This document shows, piece by piece, positions 34,353 through 42,462 of a stretch of DNA of 50,981 bases (positions are counted from its first letter, which is position 1; each line of letters starts with the position of its first letter). This DNA comes from Ottowia sp. Its GTDB lineage: Bacteria > Pseudomonadota > Gammaproteobacteria > Burkholderiales > Burkholderiaceae_C. The DNA lies in NCBI GenBank assembly GCA_023228705.1, contig JALOAS010000013.1, forward strand, positions 1 through 50,981, read 5' to 3'. Position numbers and translations under genes: made by a program. The notes beneath the pieces were generated by a model. That model did no database searches, was not told where the DNA came from, and saw only the letters and a list, made by a program, of their open reading frames with translations.

Positions 34353-35018
34353 TCAACGCGTTCCGGGCTCGCGCAGCCGGCGTCCGACCAGGTAGGTTTC
34401 GGCCGATCTGCTTCGCGACGCCTGTGGCTTGATGACCTTGACCTGTTCAAACGTGTCCTTGAACAGCCGCACCAGCTGGCTGTAGCCGCTGCCGTGAAAG
34501 ACCTTGGCAACCAGGTTTCCGTGTGGCTGCAGCGTGGTGGCTGCAAGGTCCACCGCCAGTTCGACCAGGTGGCCGGCGCGCGCCGCGTCCGCGGACGCGA
34601 TTCCCGAGAGGTTGGGCGCCATGTCCGAGAGCACCACGTCCGCGCGTCGCCCGGCAAGCAGGTGCCCGAGTCGCGCCAGCGTTTCGTCTTCGCGAAAGTC
34701 TCCCTGCACGAACTGCACGCCATCGACGGGTTCCATGTGCAGCAGGTCGATGGCGATCAGCACCGCAGCGTTGCTGGCGGACCCCGCAGGGAGCTGGAGC
34801 TTGCGCGCGACGTACTGGCTCCACGCGCCGGGCGCGGAGCCCAGGTCGATCACGCACTGGCCGGGCTGGATCAGGTGCAGCGCCGCGTCAATTTCCTGCA
34901 GCTTGTATGCGGCGCGCGCACGATAGCCGTCCTTTTGTGCCTGCCGCACGTAGGGGTCGGTCAGGTGCTGGTGCATCCAGGCCCGGTTGGCCTTCTTGCT
35001 TCTCTTGCCGGCAGACAT
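34353..35018 (-). CDS. rlmE: 23S rRNA (uridine-2552-2'-O)-methyltransferase RlmE (FtsJ/RrmJ)
   Basis: Heat-shock methyltransferase acting on U2552 in the 50S A-loop. The 221-aa protein has KDGYRARAAYKLQEID (first catalytic Lys), SAM motif VIDLGSAPGAWSQYVA, VLSDMAPNLSGIAS (catalytic Asp) and NLVAKVFHGSGYSQL (catalytic Lys). The open frame continues upstream across the tRNA-Asn gene, which is not coding; MSAGKRSKKANRAWMHQHL is the proper start (35018). The order rlmE-ftsH-folP on one strand is conserved in Proteobacteria. Confidence 0.94.
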   Translation of the reverse strand: MSAGKRSKKANRAWMHQHLTDPYVRQAQKDGYRARAAYKLQEIDAALHLIQPGQCVIDLGSAPGAWSQYVARKLQLPAGSASNAAVLIAIDLLHMEPVDGVQFVQGDFREDETLARLGHLLAGRRADVVLSDMAPNLSGIASADAARAGHLVELAVDLAATTLQPHGNLVAKVFHGSGYSQLVRLFKDTFEQVKVIKPQASRSRSAETYLVGRRLREPGTR

Positions 35019-35224
35019 GGGCGTTGGAAAAGTGTCGTCAGCGACGGCGCGTGCACGCGGTGCATGATGCGTGCTTGCCAGGCGCCCGGCCGGGCGCAAT
35101 GAAACCGCGGTGCGATTCGGGTGAGGCCGCAGCGCAGTCAAGCCGCGATTCGACGGGGCGTCAGCCACCGCGCCGGGTTGCTGAAAAAGCCCGTTGACTG
35201 GCCTGGGCTCAAGCACGGGCAAAT

Positions 35225-35300
35225 TGGCTCCCCGACCTGGGCTCGAACCAGGGACCTGCGGATTAACAGTCCGTCGCTCTACCGACTGAGCTATCGGGGA
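35225..35300 (-). tRNA. tRNA-Asn (anticodon GTT)
   Basis: A 76-nt cloverleaf on the minus strand: acceptor TCCCCGA/TCGGGGA, D-arm GCTCAGTCGGTAGAGC, anticodon arm ACGGA-CTGTTAA-TCCGC... with GTT, variable loop AGGTC, T-arm CCTGG-TTCGAGC-CCAGG. The terminal CCA is encoded (35225-35227 as TGG on +). The anticodon stem is ACGGA/TCCGC with one non-Watson-Crick end pair. The region between it and rlmE (35019-35224) holds nothing recognisable. Confidence 0.97.
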
Positions 35301-35311
35301 ACAAGCGCTCA

Positions 35312-35342
35312 ATTATACCGTCACAAATCCGCACCCTGTCCA
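35312..35342 (-). promoter_or_regulatory. Promoter of tRNA-Asn
   Basis: On the minus strand TATAAT (35317-35312) is a perfect -10, about 12 nt before the tRNA 5' end. TGGACA (35342-35337) is a near-consensus -35 with a long 19-bp spacer. Confidence 0.6.
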
Positions 35343-35399
35343 CCGGCCCGGTTTGTGCGGGTTTCGCTCGCGGGCGCCGGCGCTGCGCTATGATGAACG

Positions 35400-35541
35400 C
35401 TGCTCCGGGGTGCGCCCGCCGGTGTGCTGCCTCCTGAAGATCCCGGGGATGTTCAGGCGCAGCGCAGCCGACGCGCGCTGAGATGGTCCATCGAGCCGAA
35501 CCCGCCGAACTTGATCCGGTTCGTACCGGCGAAAGGAGCAG
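35400..35541 (+). promoter_or_regulatory. TPP riboswitch (thi-box)
   Basis: The aptamer opens with CTGCTCCGGGGTGC, whose CTGCTCC pairs with GGAGCAG at 35535-35541. It contains the conserved GCTGAGAT (35477-35484) and GAACTTGATCCGGTTCGTACC then GGCGAAAGGAG, the usual 3' half. The hairpin between the two halves is longer than minimal. It lies 139 nt before thiO and should turn the thi operon down when thiamine pyrophosphate is plentiful. Confidence 0.94.
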
Positions 35542-35680
35542 CGCATGACTCGATGAACCGGCAGCCGGGTGCCCCGGTTGCGGCTTGGAAGCAAGCCGGG
35601 ATTTTCTGGAACATGCGGATCATGAGTCAACCCGTCCTGCCTGCGGCGTACCGCGGCGTCCCCCACTTGAGAGCAGCGCC

Positions 35681-36832
35681 ATGCTGACGGAGCAACCGGG
35701 TTCCGTTGGCATTGCTGGTGCCGGCCTCCTGGGTCGCTTGCTTGCCTGGCGCCTGGCGCAGGCTGGCTGCCGCGTCACCGTGTTTGACCCCGCCGCCGGC
35801 CCCGAGCCGCTGCTGCGCAGCCAGGCGCCAGATGACGCCGTGCCCACTGCGGCCGGTTTCACCGCAGCCGGCATGCTCAGCCCCATTTCCGAGCTGGACA
35901 ACGCCGAGCCGGCGGTGGCGGCAATGGGCTGGCGTTCGCTGCAGCTGTGGCAGCGCATCGTGCGGCAGCTGGCCGCGCCGGAACTGGTTTCCGTGCGCGG
36001 CAGCGTGCTGCTGGCGCATCGTGGCGACGCTGGAGCGGCGCAGCGGGTCCTGGACCGGCTGCAAGCGGCCACGCGATCGGCGAGCTGGCAGCGCCTGAGC
36101 CCGCAAGCGGGAATCCGCGAGCTTGACGAGGCCGCGCTGCAGCAGCTGGAGCCGGCGCTTCGCGGCGTGGCGCAGGCCTGGCTGCTGCCCGGAGAGGGCC
36201 AGATCGACACGATGGCGACGCTGCGCGCGCTGCACGCCGCCGCAGCGAGCGTGCACTGGCGCTGGCGCACGCCCGTGGCTGCCTGCCGCGCATCCGGCGG
36301 GCGCGGCGAGCTGACCTTGGCGGACGGCGGCACGGCAGCGTTTGACGCGGTCATCGACGTGCGCGGGGCCGGTGCGCGACCCGACCTGCCGGTGCGCGGC
36401 GTCCGGGGCGAAATCATCTGGCTGCGTTGCGCCGGACACGGCCTGCAGCGGCCGGTGCGGCTGCTGCACCCGCGACACCGCGTGTACCTGGTGCCGCGCA
36501 CGCCGGACGTCGTGCTGGCCGGTGCCAGCGAGATAGAGAGCGAAGACCGCTCGCCGGTGAGCCTGCGCTCGGCCGTCGAGCTGATGGCTGCGGCGCACAG
36601 CGTGATGCCGGCGCTGGCCGAGGCACGCATCCTGGCCATGGACGTCAACCTGCGGCCCGCGCTTGCGGACAACAATCCGCTGCTTGCGCTGGAGCCGGGC
36701 CTGATGCGGATCAACGGCCTGTTCCGGCACGGCTGGCTGCTGGCGCCCGCGCTTGTGGAACAGGCGCTGCAGCGCAGCGGCTGGTGCGGCGGGCTTCTTG
36801 TGGCAGACGCGAATAAAAGGAAGGCAGCATGA
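35681..36832 (+). CDS. thiO: Glycine oxidase ThiO
   Basis: FAD enzyme that oxidises glycine to iminoglycine (dehydroglycine) for thiazole synthesis in aerobes. The 383-aa protein starts with the dinucleotide fold SVGIAGAGLLGRLLAWRLAQ, has TAAGFTAAGMLSPISELDNA, a substrate-domain segment RGVRGEIIWLRC and the C-terminal LMRINGLFRHGWLLAPALV. ATG 35681 is just before this; the open frame upstream to 35585 lies in the riboswitch leader. Its stop overlaps the thiS ATG (ATGA). First gene of the thi operon. Confidence 0.92.
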   Translation: MLTEQPGSVGIAGAGLLGRLLAWRLAQAGCRVTVFDPAAGPEPLLRSQAPDDAVPTAAGFTAAGMLSPISELDNAEPAVAAMGWRSLQLWQRIVRQLAAPELVSVRGSVLLAHRGDAGAAQRVLDRLQAATRSASWQRLSPQAGIRELDEAALQQLEPALRGVAQAWLLPGEGQIDTMATLRALHAAAASVHWRWRTPVAACRASGGRGELTLADGGTAAFDAVIDVRGAGARPDLPVRGVRGEIIWLRCAGHGLQRPVRLLHPRHRVYLVPRTPDVVLAGASEIESEDRSPVSLRSAVELMAAAHSVMPALAEARILAMDVNLRPALADNNPLLALEPGLMRINGLFRHGWLLAPALVEQALQRSGWCGGLLVADANKRKAA

Positions 36833-37056
36833 GCAGCAAGGACAGAGATGCTTCGACGATCACGGTTCAACTCGACGGCCAGCCGCATGAAGTGCGCGCG
36901 GGCACCACGCTGGCGCAGCTGGTTCATGCGCTGGGCCATGAGCCGCAGGCGATCAGCACCGCGGTGAACGGCAGCTTCGTTGCGCGCAGCGCGCGCGACC
37001 GCGTGCTGGGCAGCAACGACGTGGTGCTGTTTTTCCAACCCGTGGTGGGAGGCTGA
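36829..37056 (+). CDS. thiS: Sulfur carrier protein ThiS
   Basis: Ubiquitin-like carrier that delivers sulfur as a C-terminal thiocarboxylate. The 75-aa protein ends in VVLFFQPVVGG with the required Gly-Gly. The N-terminal 10 or so residues are an unusual Ser/Lys/Asp extension before TITVQLDGQPHEVRAG. It overlaps thiO and precedes thiG by 1 bp. The adenylating partner (ThiF) is not in the window. Confidence 0.93.
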   Translation: MSSKDRDASTITVQLDGQPHEVRAGTTLAQLVHALGHEPQAISTAVNGSFVARSARDRVLGSNDVVLFFQPVVGG

Positions 37057-37057
37057 A

Positions 37058-37894
37058 ATGGACCCTGTGGCAGGTACGGATTGCGGGATGTCCTCCGATC
37101 CCTGGCAGGTGGATGGCGTGTCACTGCACAGCCGCTTTCTCCTCGGCACGGCGGGCTATCCGTCGCCGCAGGTGCTCGCGCGTGCGATCCGCGCGTCGGG
37201 CACGCAGCTGGTGACCGTGGGGCTGCGCCGGCGCCTGGCCGCGGCGGGCGACAACGGGTTCCTGCAGATCATCCGGCAGGCCATGGCCGAGCAGGGCGCG
37301 CGCCTGCTGCCCAACACCGCCGGTTGCACCACCGCACGCGAGGCGGTCGAGCTGGCGCACATGGCGCGCGAGCTCTACGACACCGCCTGGCTCAAGCTGG
37401 AAGTGGTGGGAGACGAATACACGCTGCAGCCGGACCCGCAGGAGCTCGTGGTCGCGGCGCGGCAGCTGGTGAAGGACGGCTTCGTCGTGTTTCCGTATTG
37501 CACCGACGACCTGGTGACCTGCAAGCGGCTGCTGGACGCCGGCTGTGCCGTGCTCATGCCCTGGGGAGCGCCCATAGGTTCCGGTCAGGGCCTGATCAAC
37601 CCGTTTGCCTTGCGCCTGTTGCGCGAGCGCCTGCCCGATGCCGTGCTGGTCATCGACGCCGGCATAGGCGCGCCCAGCGACGCCGCGCTGGCGCTGGAGA
37701 TGGGATACGACGCCATCTTGCTCAATTCCGCGGTCAGCCAGGCGGCGGACCCGGCGCGCATGGCCGCTGCGTTCAAGGCCGGCGTCGTGGCCGGACGGAC
37801 GGCGTACCGCGCCGGGGTCATGGCCAGGCAGGACTTTGCCGTTGCCACGACACCGGTGACCGGCGATCCGCTGCTGATAGGGGAGGCGCCATGA
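37058..37894 (+). CDS. thiG: Thiazole synthase ThiG
   Basis: Makes the thiazole moiety from deoxyxylulose phosphate, iminoglycine and ThiS-thiocarboxylate. The 278-aa protein has FLLGTAGYPSPQVLARAI, TAGCTTAREAVELAHMAREL, the Schiff-base Lys in WLKLEVVGDEYTLQPD, and VLMPWGAPIGSGQGLINP. ATG 37058 follows the thiS stop by one base; an internal ATG at 37088 is also possible. The stop overlaps the thiDE ATG. Uses ThiO-derived iminoglycine, fitting the operon. Confidence 0.95.
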   Translation: MDPVAGTDCGMSSDPWQVDGVSLHSRFLLGTAGYPSPQVLARAIRASGTQLVTVGLRRRLAAAGDNGFLQIIRQAMAEQGARLLPNTAGCTTAREAVELAHMARELYDTAWLKLEVVGDEYTLQPDPQELVVAARQLVKDGFVVFPYCTDDLVTCKRLLDAGCAVLMPWGAPIGSGQGLINPFALRLLRERLPDAVLVIDAGIGAPSDAALALEMGYDAILLNSAVSQAADPARMAAAFKAGVVAGRTAYRAGVMARQDFAVATTPVTGDPLLIGEAP

Positions 37895-39510
37895 AGCCGG
37901 TGATCTGGAGCGTCGCCGGCAACGACAGCGGTGGCGGCGCCGGACTGGGCGCCGACCTGCGCGCTGCCACCGCCTTTGGCGTCCACCTCTGTCCTGTCGT
38001 GGCAGCCGTCACGGCGCAAAACTCGCATGCGGTCATGCGCATGGATGTCGTGGCGCCAGACCTCCTGGACGCCCAGCTGGCCGCGCTGGCCGACGACCTG
38101 CCGCCGCGGGTGATCAAGACCGGATTGCTGGGCTCGACCGGGAACGTGGCGGTCCTGGCCGCGTGGGTGGACCGGCTGCGCGAGCAGGCGCCCGTGGCGC
38201 TGGTCATCGACCCGGTGCTCTCGGCCACCAGCGGTGGCAACGCATTTGCCGATGACGCGGTCATTGCCGCTTACCAGACGGAGCTGTTTCCGCGCGCCAC
38301 GCTCATCACGCCCAACCTGGACGAGGCCCACCGCCTGGTTCCCGGCGCCTCCCCTGACGCCGATGCCCCGGCGCTGGCGCAGGCGCTGCAGTCTACAGGC
38401 GCTGCCAACGTCGTGATCACCGGGGGGGACGAGACGACCAGCGACAGCCGGTGGGCGCGCCGGTCGCGCGACTGGATCGCAACCGGGCATGCAAGCGGCT
38501 GGCTTGCGCTGCCGCGCGTGCAGACCTTCCACACGCATGGCACCGGCTGCACCTTTGCCAGCAGCGCCGCCAGTGCGCTGGCGCTGGGGTTCGGCGTGGC
38601 CGATGCACTGGTGCTGGCCAAGATGGCCACCACCTTTGCCCTGATGCACAGCGACGAGGCCGGCGGAGGACGTGGCCCGGTCTGGTCGCGGTCGGGCTTT
38701 GGCAGCCAGCCGGAGCTGCTGCCCACGCTGTCCTGGGATGCCGACGCGGTGCCGGCGCCAGGCGGCGGTCCCGCGCGCGCGGACCTGCCGGCCTTGCGGG
38801 GCGCGGCCGGCCATGCGGGGCTGTACGCCGTCGTCGACGGCGTTGCGCGGCTGCGCCAGGTGCTCGATGCAGGCGCCCGCCTGGTCCAGCTGCGCATCAA
38901 GGCGCCGCCCGGCGCGGACGCCGCATGGCAGTCGAGCCTGCGTCAAACGCTGGCCGAGGCCCGGGGCGCCTGCAGCCAGGTCGACGCCACGCTGGTTGTC
39001 AACGACCACTGGCAGCTCGCGCTGGAACTGGCCGCGGCCGATGCGCGGGGCCTGGCGCTGCATCTGGGGCAGGAAGACCTGCTTGCCCTCACCGCGGCGC
39101 AACGCCGGCAGCTGCATGCCAGCAGCGTTCCGCTGGGTGTCAGCAGCCACAGCCTGTGGGAGCTGGCGCGGGCGCGCAGCCTGTCTCCGTGGTACGTGGC
39201 GTGCGGCCCGGTCTGGCCCACGCTGACCAAGGAGATGCCGTGGCGGCCGCAGGGGCTGGACAACCTCGCCTGGTGGGTCCACATGGCCGGCGCGCCGGTG
39301 GTGGCCATAGGCGGCATCCTCGAGCATGCGCAGGCAACACAGGCCGCGCGCAGCGGCGCGGCCGCCATTTGCGTGGTCCGGGGGCTGGGCGCCGATCCGC
39401 AGCAGACCTGGCCGCAGTGGCGGGCCGCGGTGCAGGCGGCCGGGGGCTTGTCGCCGCTGCCTGTGCCGGCGCTGCCGCGTCCCACGCTGGAGCCTGTCCA
39501 TGAACGCTGA
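37891..39510 (+). CDS. Bifunctional ThiD-ThiE fusion (HMP-P kinase domain plus thiamine-phosphate synthase domain)
   Basis: A 539-aa fusion. The N-terminal half (about 1-260) is a ribokinase-fold HMP kinase: WSVAGNDSGGGAGLGADLRA, KTGLLGSTGNVAVLAAW, LVIDPVLSATSGG and FHTHGTGCTFASSAASALAL. The C-terminal half (about 305-520) is ThiE: GLYAVVDGVARLRQVLDAGA, LVQLRIKAP, VVNDHWQLALELAA, HLGQEDL and ACGPVWPT. The kinase motif has Asn where standalone ThiD has Ser (AGNDSGGGAG), and a linker of about 45 residues joins the halves. It overlaps thiG by 4 bp and the following thiD by 11 bp. Confidence 0.9.
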   Translation: MKPVIWSVAGNDSGGGAGLGADLRAATAFGVHLCPVVAAVTAQNSHAVMRMDVVAPDLLDAQLAALADDLPPRVIKTGLLGSTGNVAVLAAWVDRLREQAPVALVIDPVLSATSGGNAFADDAVIAAYQTELFPRATLITPNLDEAHRLVPGASPDADAPALAQALQSTGAANVVITGGDETTSDSRWARRSRDWIATGHASGWLALPRVQTFHTHGTGCTFASSAASALALGFGVADALVLAKMATTFALMHSDEAGGGRGPVWSRSGFGSQPELLPTLSWDADAVPAPGGGPARADLPALRGAAGHAGLYAVVDGVARLRQVLDAGARLVQLRIKAPPGADAAWQSSLRQTLAEARGACSQVDATLVVNDHWQLALELAAADARGLALHLGQEDLLALTAAQRRQLHASSVPLGVSSHSLWELARARSLSPWYVACGPVWPTLTKEMPWRPQGLDNLAWWVHMAGAPVVAIGGILEHAQATQAARSGAAAICVVRGLGADPQQTWPQWRAAVQAAGGLSPLPVPALPRPTLEPVHER

Positions 39511-40378
39511 TCCGGGACCACGGGCCGAGTACGTGCGCGTGCTCACGATCGCCGGCTCCGATTCGGGCGGGGGTGCCGGCATCCAGGCCGATCTCAAGAC
39601 CTTTGCCGCGCTGGGCTGCTACGGCATGAGTGCCATCACCGCGCTCACGGCGCAAGACACCTGCGGCGTCCACGCCATCCACGCGGCACCGGCCACGTTC
39701 CTGCAGGCGCAGATCGCAGCGGTCATGACCGACATCGGGGCGCACGCGGTCAAGATCGGAATGCTGCATGCGCCGGACATCGTGCAGGCGGTGGCCACGG
39801 CCATCGATGCCCACCGCATGCGGCAGGTGGTGCTGGATCCGGTCATGGTGTCGGCAGCCGGCGCCGTGCTCATCGAGCAGGCCGCCACGCAGGCGCTGGT
39901 CGACGTGCTGTTTCCGCGCGCGGCCATCGTGACGCCCAACCTGGACGAGGCCGCGCTGCTGCTGGGACGCCGCATTGGCCGTGTCCAGGACCTGGTCCCG
40001 GCTGCCGCGGCGCTGCGCCAGCTGGGCGCGCACGCGGTCCTGCTCAAGGGCGGGCATCTGCCGGGCGACGAGGTGATCGACGTGCTGGACATGGGCGCCG
40101 AGCCGCCGCAGGTTTTTTCCGGAGCGCGCATGGACACCGCCAATCTGCATGGTGCCGGCTGCACGCTGTCTTCGGCCATCGCGGCGTTCCTGGCGCTGGG
40201 CCGGTCGCTGCCGCAAGCCGTGGCGCAGGCGCGCGACTACGTGCGCGGCGCGCTGCAGGCTGGCAGCGGCGTGGTCACCGGCCATGGCGTGGGACCCATG
40301 AACCACGGCTTTGCGCCGCAGCGCATGGTGCGCCGCGCACTCGACGCCGCGCGCGAGCCTGCGCCGACTGGCCGTTGA
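39500..40378 (+). CDS. thiD: Hydroxymethylpyrimidine/phosphomethylpyrimidine kinase ThiD
   Basis: Phosphorylates HMP and HMP-phosphate to the pyrophosphate used by ThiE. The 292-aa protein is a full canonical ThiD: VLTIAGSDSGGGAGIQADLK, GMSAITALTAQDTCGVHA, KIGMLHAPDIVQAVA, VVLDPVMVSAAG and LHGAGCTLSSAIAAFLALG. It is the second ThiD-type kinase in the operon, its ATG inside the 3' end of the thiDE fusion. It presumably supplies the main kinase activity, leaving the fused domain for salvage or regulation (inferred). Confidence 0.94.
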   Translation: MNADPGPRAEYVRVLTIAGSDSGGGAGIQADLKTFAALGCYGMSAITALTAQDTCGVHAIHAAPATFLQAQIAAVMTDIGAHAVKIGMLHAPDIVQAVATAIDAHRMRQVVLDPVMVSAAGAVLIEQAATQALVDVLFPRAAIVTPNLDEAALLLGRRIGRVQDLVPAAAALRQLGAHAVLLKGGHLPGDEVIDVLDMGAEPPQVFSGARMDTANLHGAGCTLSSAIAAFLALGRSLPQAVAQARDYVRGALQAGSGVVTGHGVGPMNHGFAPQRMVRRALDAAREPAPTGR

Positions 40379-40497
40379 TGGCTGCTCACCACGGGTGCGC
40401 GGCTGGCTGCCGCTGCATGCAGGGGGGCGGTTGCCCGCAACCTCTGGAGCTGCGGCTGGACCTGGCGGCTGCCAGCCAGATCGACGCGGCGCCTGCT

Positions 40498-40896
40498 TCA
40501 GTCGTCCGGCTCGGGCCCCAGTGCGTGCTTGCTCATCTTGTACCAGCGCTTGGCGTCGTCCTTGCACAGGTCCTGCGCGTATTCGCCGGGCAGCGACTTG
40601 CACCACTGCTTTCTCACCTTGTATCGGGCCTTGATCCGCGTCTTGGCCAGCTTGTAGCTGCTCTCCGGACCCGGATCCCGCTCGGCCTTGCGGTACGTCT
40701 TGGCGATCTTGCGCCGACCCTTGCGCCGCTCCTTGCAGACCTTGCGTGCGTTGCCAGACCAGTCGTCGCAGTGCAAGCCGCCGGCTGCAGGGTAGGGGGA
40801 GTGGTATGCGTAGTCCCAGCCGCCTCCGGCCAGCGCCGGCACGGCAAGGAGCGCGGTGGCCAGGCTGAGCGCGGCGGCTCGTATCCAGGTTGGCAT
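40498..40896 (-). CDS. Small exported basic protein with two cysteine pairs, unknown function
   Basis: A 132-aa protein with a clear signal peptide (MPTWIRAAALSLATALLA, cleavage after PALA). The mature part is highly basic, with repeated Lys/Arg (ERRKGRRKIAKTYRKAE) and four cysteines in two pairs (HCDDWSGNARKVCKE and QWCKSLPGEYAQDLCKDD), suggesting two disulfides. CAAGGGA precedes the ATG. I do not recognise the family. The signal peptide starts like that of the small exported protein at 47892-48233 (both xWIRxAALxLA). It is divergent from the flavoprotein gene and convergent with thiD. Confidence 0.8.
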   Translation of the reverse strand: MPTWIRAAALSLATALLAVPALAGGGWDYAYHSPYPAAGGLHCDDWSGNARKVCKERRKGRRKIAKTYRKAERDPGPESSYKLAKTRIKARYKVRKQWCKSLPGEYAQDLCKDDAKRWYKMSKHALGPEPDD

Positions 40897-41082
40897 GAGT
40901 TGTCCCTTGGCTGAATGGGTTGAAGTACCTGCGGCGGATGCGCGCTTGAGCCGCAACCGCCTGTTGGGCCAGCATAGGAGACTGCCGTGTCTGCAGCTTG
41001 TGCGCGGCGTAAACAGCGGTAAGACTTTGTGCACGCGGGCCGCGCCGTTGCCGCCTTGGGATGCTGCCCGGTGGTCCTGCCC

Positions 41083-41838
41083 ATGAGCGCTGGATTCGGC
41101 ATCGCGCAGCAGCGCCGCCGAATCGTCCGGGACGCCGAGTTCATCGTGCGCGCAAGGTCCTGGCTCAGCCCGGCCATCGTGCAGCTGGAGCTGGCGCCGC
41201 TGCACGCGCGCATTGCGTTTCGGCCCGGGCAATACGTGCAGGTCTGCGATCCCGCGTACCGGCTGCCACCGCGCTCGTATTCCGTGGCCAACGCGCCGCG
41301 CGCCGACGGGCTGCTGCAGCTTTTGGTGACCGCTGTTCCCGAGGGGCCGGTGAGCGGCTGGCTCACGGGCGCGCTCGGCATCGGCGACCGCGTCCTGGTC
41401 AGCGGGCCCTACGGCACGTTCACGCTGCCGCCGCAGATCGAGCGTCCGGTGCTGGCGCTGGCCGGCGGGTCCGGCTGGGCACCGCTGCGGGCCATGGCCG
41501 AGCAGGCGGAGCAGGCGGGGTTTCCCCATCCCTTTCACGTGCTCTTTTCAGCGCGGGCCGAGGACGACGTGCTGGACGCGGCCCAGATGCGGCAGTGGCA
41601 GCAGGCGCACCGCCCGTTCCGCTACCAGCGCACGCTGACGCGTGCCAGCGGCCAGCCACCGCTGGGCCGCATACCCCAGGTGCTGCCCACGCTGTATGCT
41701 GACCTCTCGGGCATGGACGTGTACATTGCGGGCCCGCCGGGGCTGGTTGCCGCCTGCACGCAGGCCGCGCGCAGCCTGGGTGCACGGCCCGGTCACGTGC
41801 ACACCGAAGCCTTTTATTCGGATCCGGAGCCCTGGTGA
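41083..41838 (+). CDS. FNR-type flavoprotein reductase without iron-sulfur domain (candidate cob(II)alamin reductase)
   Basis: The 251-aa protein has the FAD-binding RSYSVANAPRADG near residue 64 (RxYS motif) and the NAD(P)-binding LAGGSGWAPLRAMAEQA near 127. It ends YIAGPPGLVAACTQAARSLG and EAFYSDP, standard for the ferredoxin-NADP reductase family. No 2Fe-2S ferredoxin domain is attached. It is 39 bp upstream of the adenosyltransferase gene on the same strand. That enzyme class needs cob(I)alamin, so this flavoprotein could reduce the corrinoid; this is inferred from position. The frame extends upstream to 41029. Confidence 0.85.
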   Translation: MSAGFGIAQQRRRIVRDAEFIVRARSWLSPAIVQLELAPLHARIAFRPGQYVQVCDPAYRLPPRSYSVANAPRADGLLQLLVTAVPEGPVSGWLTGALGIGDRVLVSGPYGTFTLPPQIERPVLALAGGSGWAPLRAMAEQAEQAGFPHPFHVLFSARAEDDVLDAAQMRQWQQAHRPFRYQRTLTRASGQPPLGRIPQVLPTLYADLSGMDVYIAGPPGLVAACTQAARSLGARPGHVHTEAFYSDPEPW

Positions 41839-41877
41839 CGCTGCCAGGGAGCCGGCAAACCACGGAGAAACCAGCGC

Positions 41878-42447
41878 ATGAGCGAGCAGGGTCCACGCAT
41901 CTACACCAAGACCGGCGACGACGGGACCACCGGCCTGCTGTTTGGCGGTCGCGTCGGCAAGGACGACCCGCTGGTGGCCGCCTGCGGCGACGTGGACGAG
42001 GCGGTGGCCGCGCTGGGGCTGGCCCGTGCGCTGCTGGCCGATGCGGACCCGGCGCTGGCAGCGGACGTGCTGGCGCTGCAGCGGCAGTTCTTCGTCGTGG
42101 CTGCCGACCTCATGGCCAATCCGCGCGCGCGCGACAAGACCGTGGACGGGCTGTCGCGGGTCAGCGCCGCCATGGTCGATGCACTGGAGCAGGACATGGA
42201 CAGGCGCCTGGCCAGGCGACCGCTCAAGCCGGTCTTCATCGTTCCCGGGGCAACGCGCGGGTCGGCGCAGCTGGACGTGGCGCGCGCCGTGGTCCGCCGG
42301 GCCGAGCGCAGCGTCGTCGCCGCTGCGGGCGCCGGGCACGCGGTCTCGGAGCAGGTCAGCAGCTTCCTCAACCGCGCTGGCGACCTGGTCTTCGTGCTGG
42401 CGCGGGAGGCCGCTGGCGACGCCAACGAGGCACCCAGCCACGACTGA
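41878..42447 (+). CDS. Corrinoid adenosyltransferase, PduO type
   Basis: Transfers the adenosyl group of ATP to cob(I)alamin, making coenzyme B12. The 189-aa protein starts with the nucleotide-binding TKTGDDGTTGLLFGG, has the long helices ADVLALQRQFFVVAADLM, and the C-terminal VPGATRGSAQLDVARAVVRRAERS. The family's usual VPGG is VPGA here. It supplies adenosylcobalamin, which the class II ribonucleotide reductase encoded at 44918 requires. It is convergent with btuB, 15 bp between stops. Confidence 0.93.
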   Translation: MSEQGPRIYTKTGDDGTTGLLFGGRVGKDDPLVAACGDVDEAVAALGLARALLADADPALAADVLALQRQFFVVAADLMANPRARDKTVDGLSRVSAAMVDALEQDMDRRLARRPLKPVFIVPGATRGSAQLDVARAVVRRAERSVVAAAGAGHAVSEQVSSFLNRAGDLVFVLAREAAGDANEAPSHD

Positions 42448-42462
42448 GCGGGGCAGGCGGCG

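Noticed and set aside
35019..35312. N-terminal extension of RlmE to 35312
   Set aside because: It would translate through the tRNA-Asn gene; conserved RlmE sequence starts at 35018.
37585..39597. 670-aa open frame on the minus strand opposite thiG and thiDE
   Set aside because: Antisense shadow with biased composition; the plus-strand thi genes explain the region.
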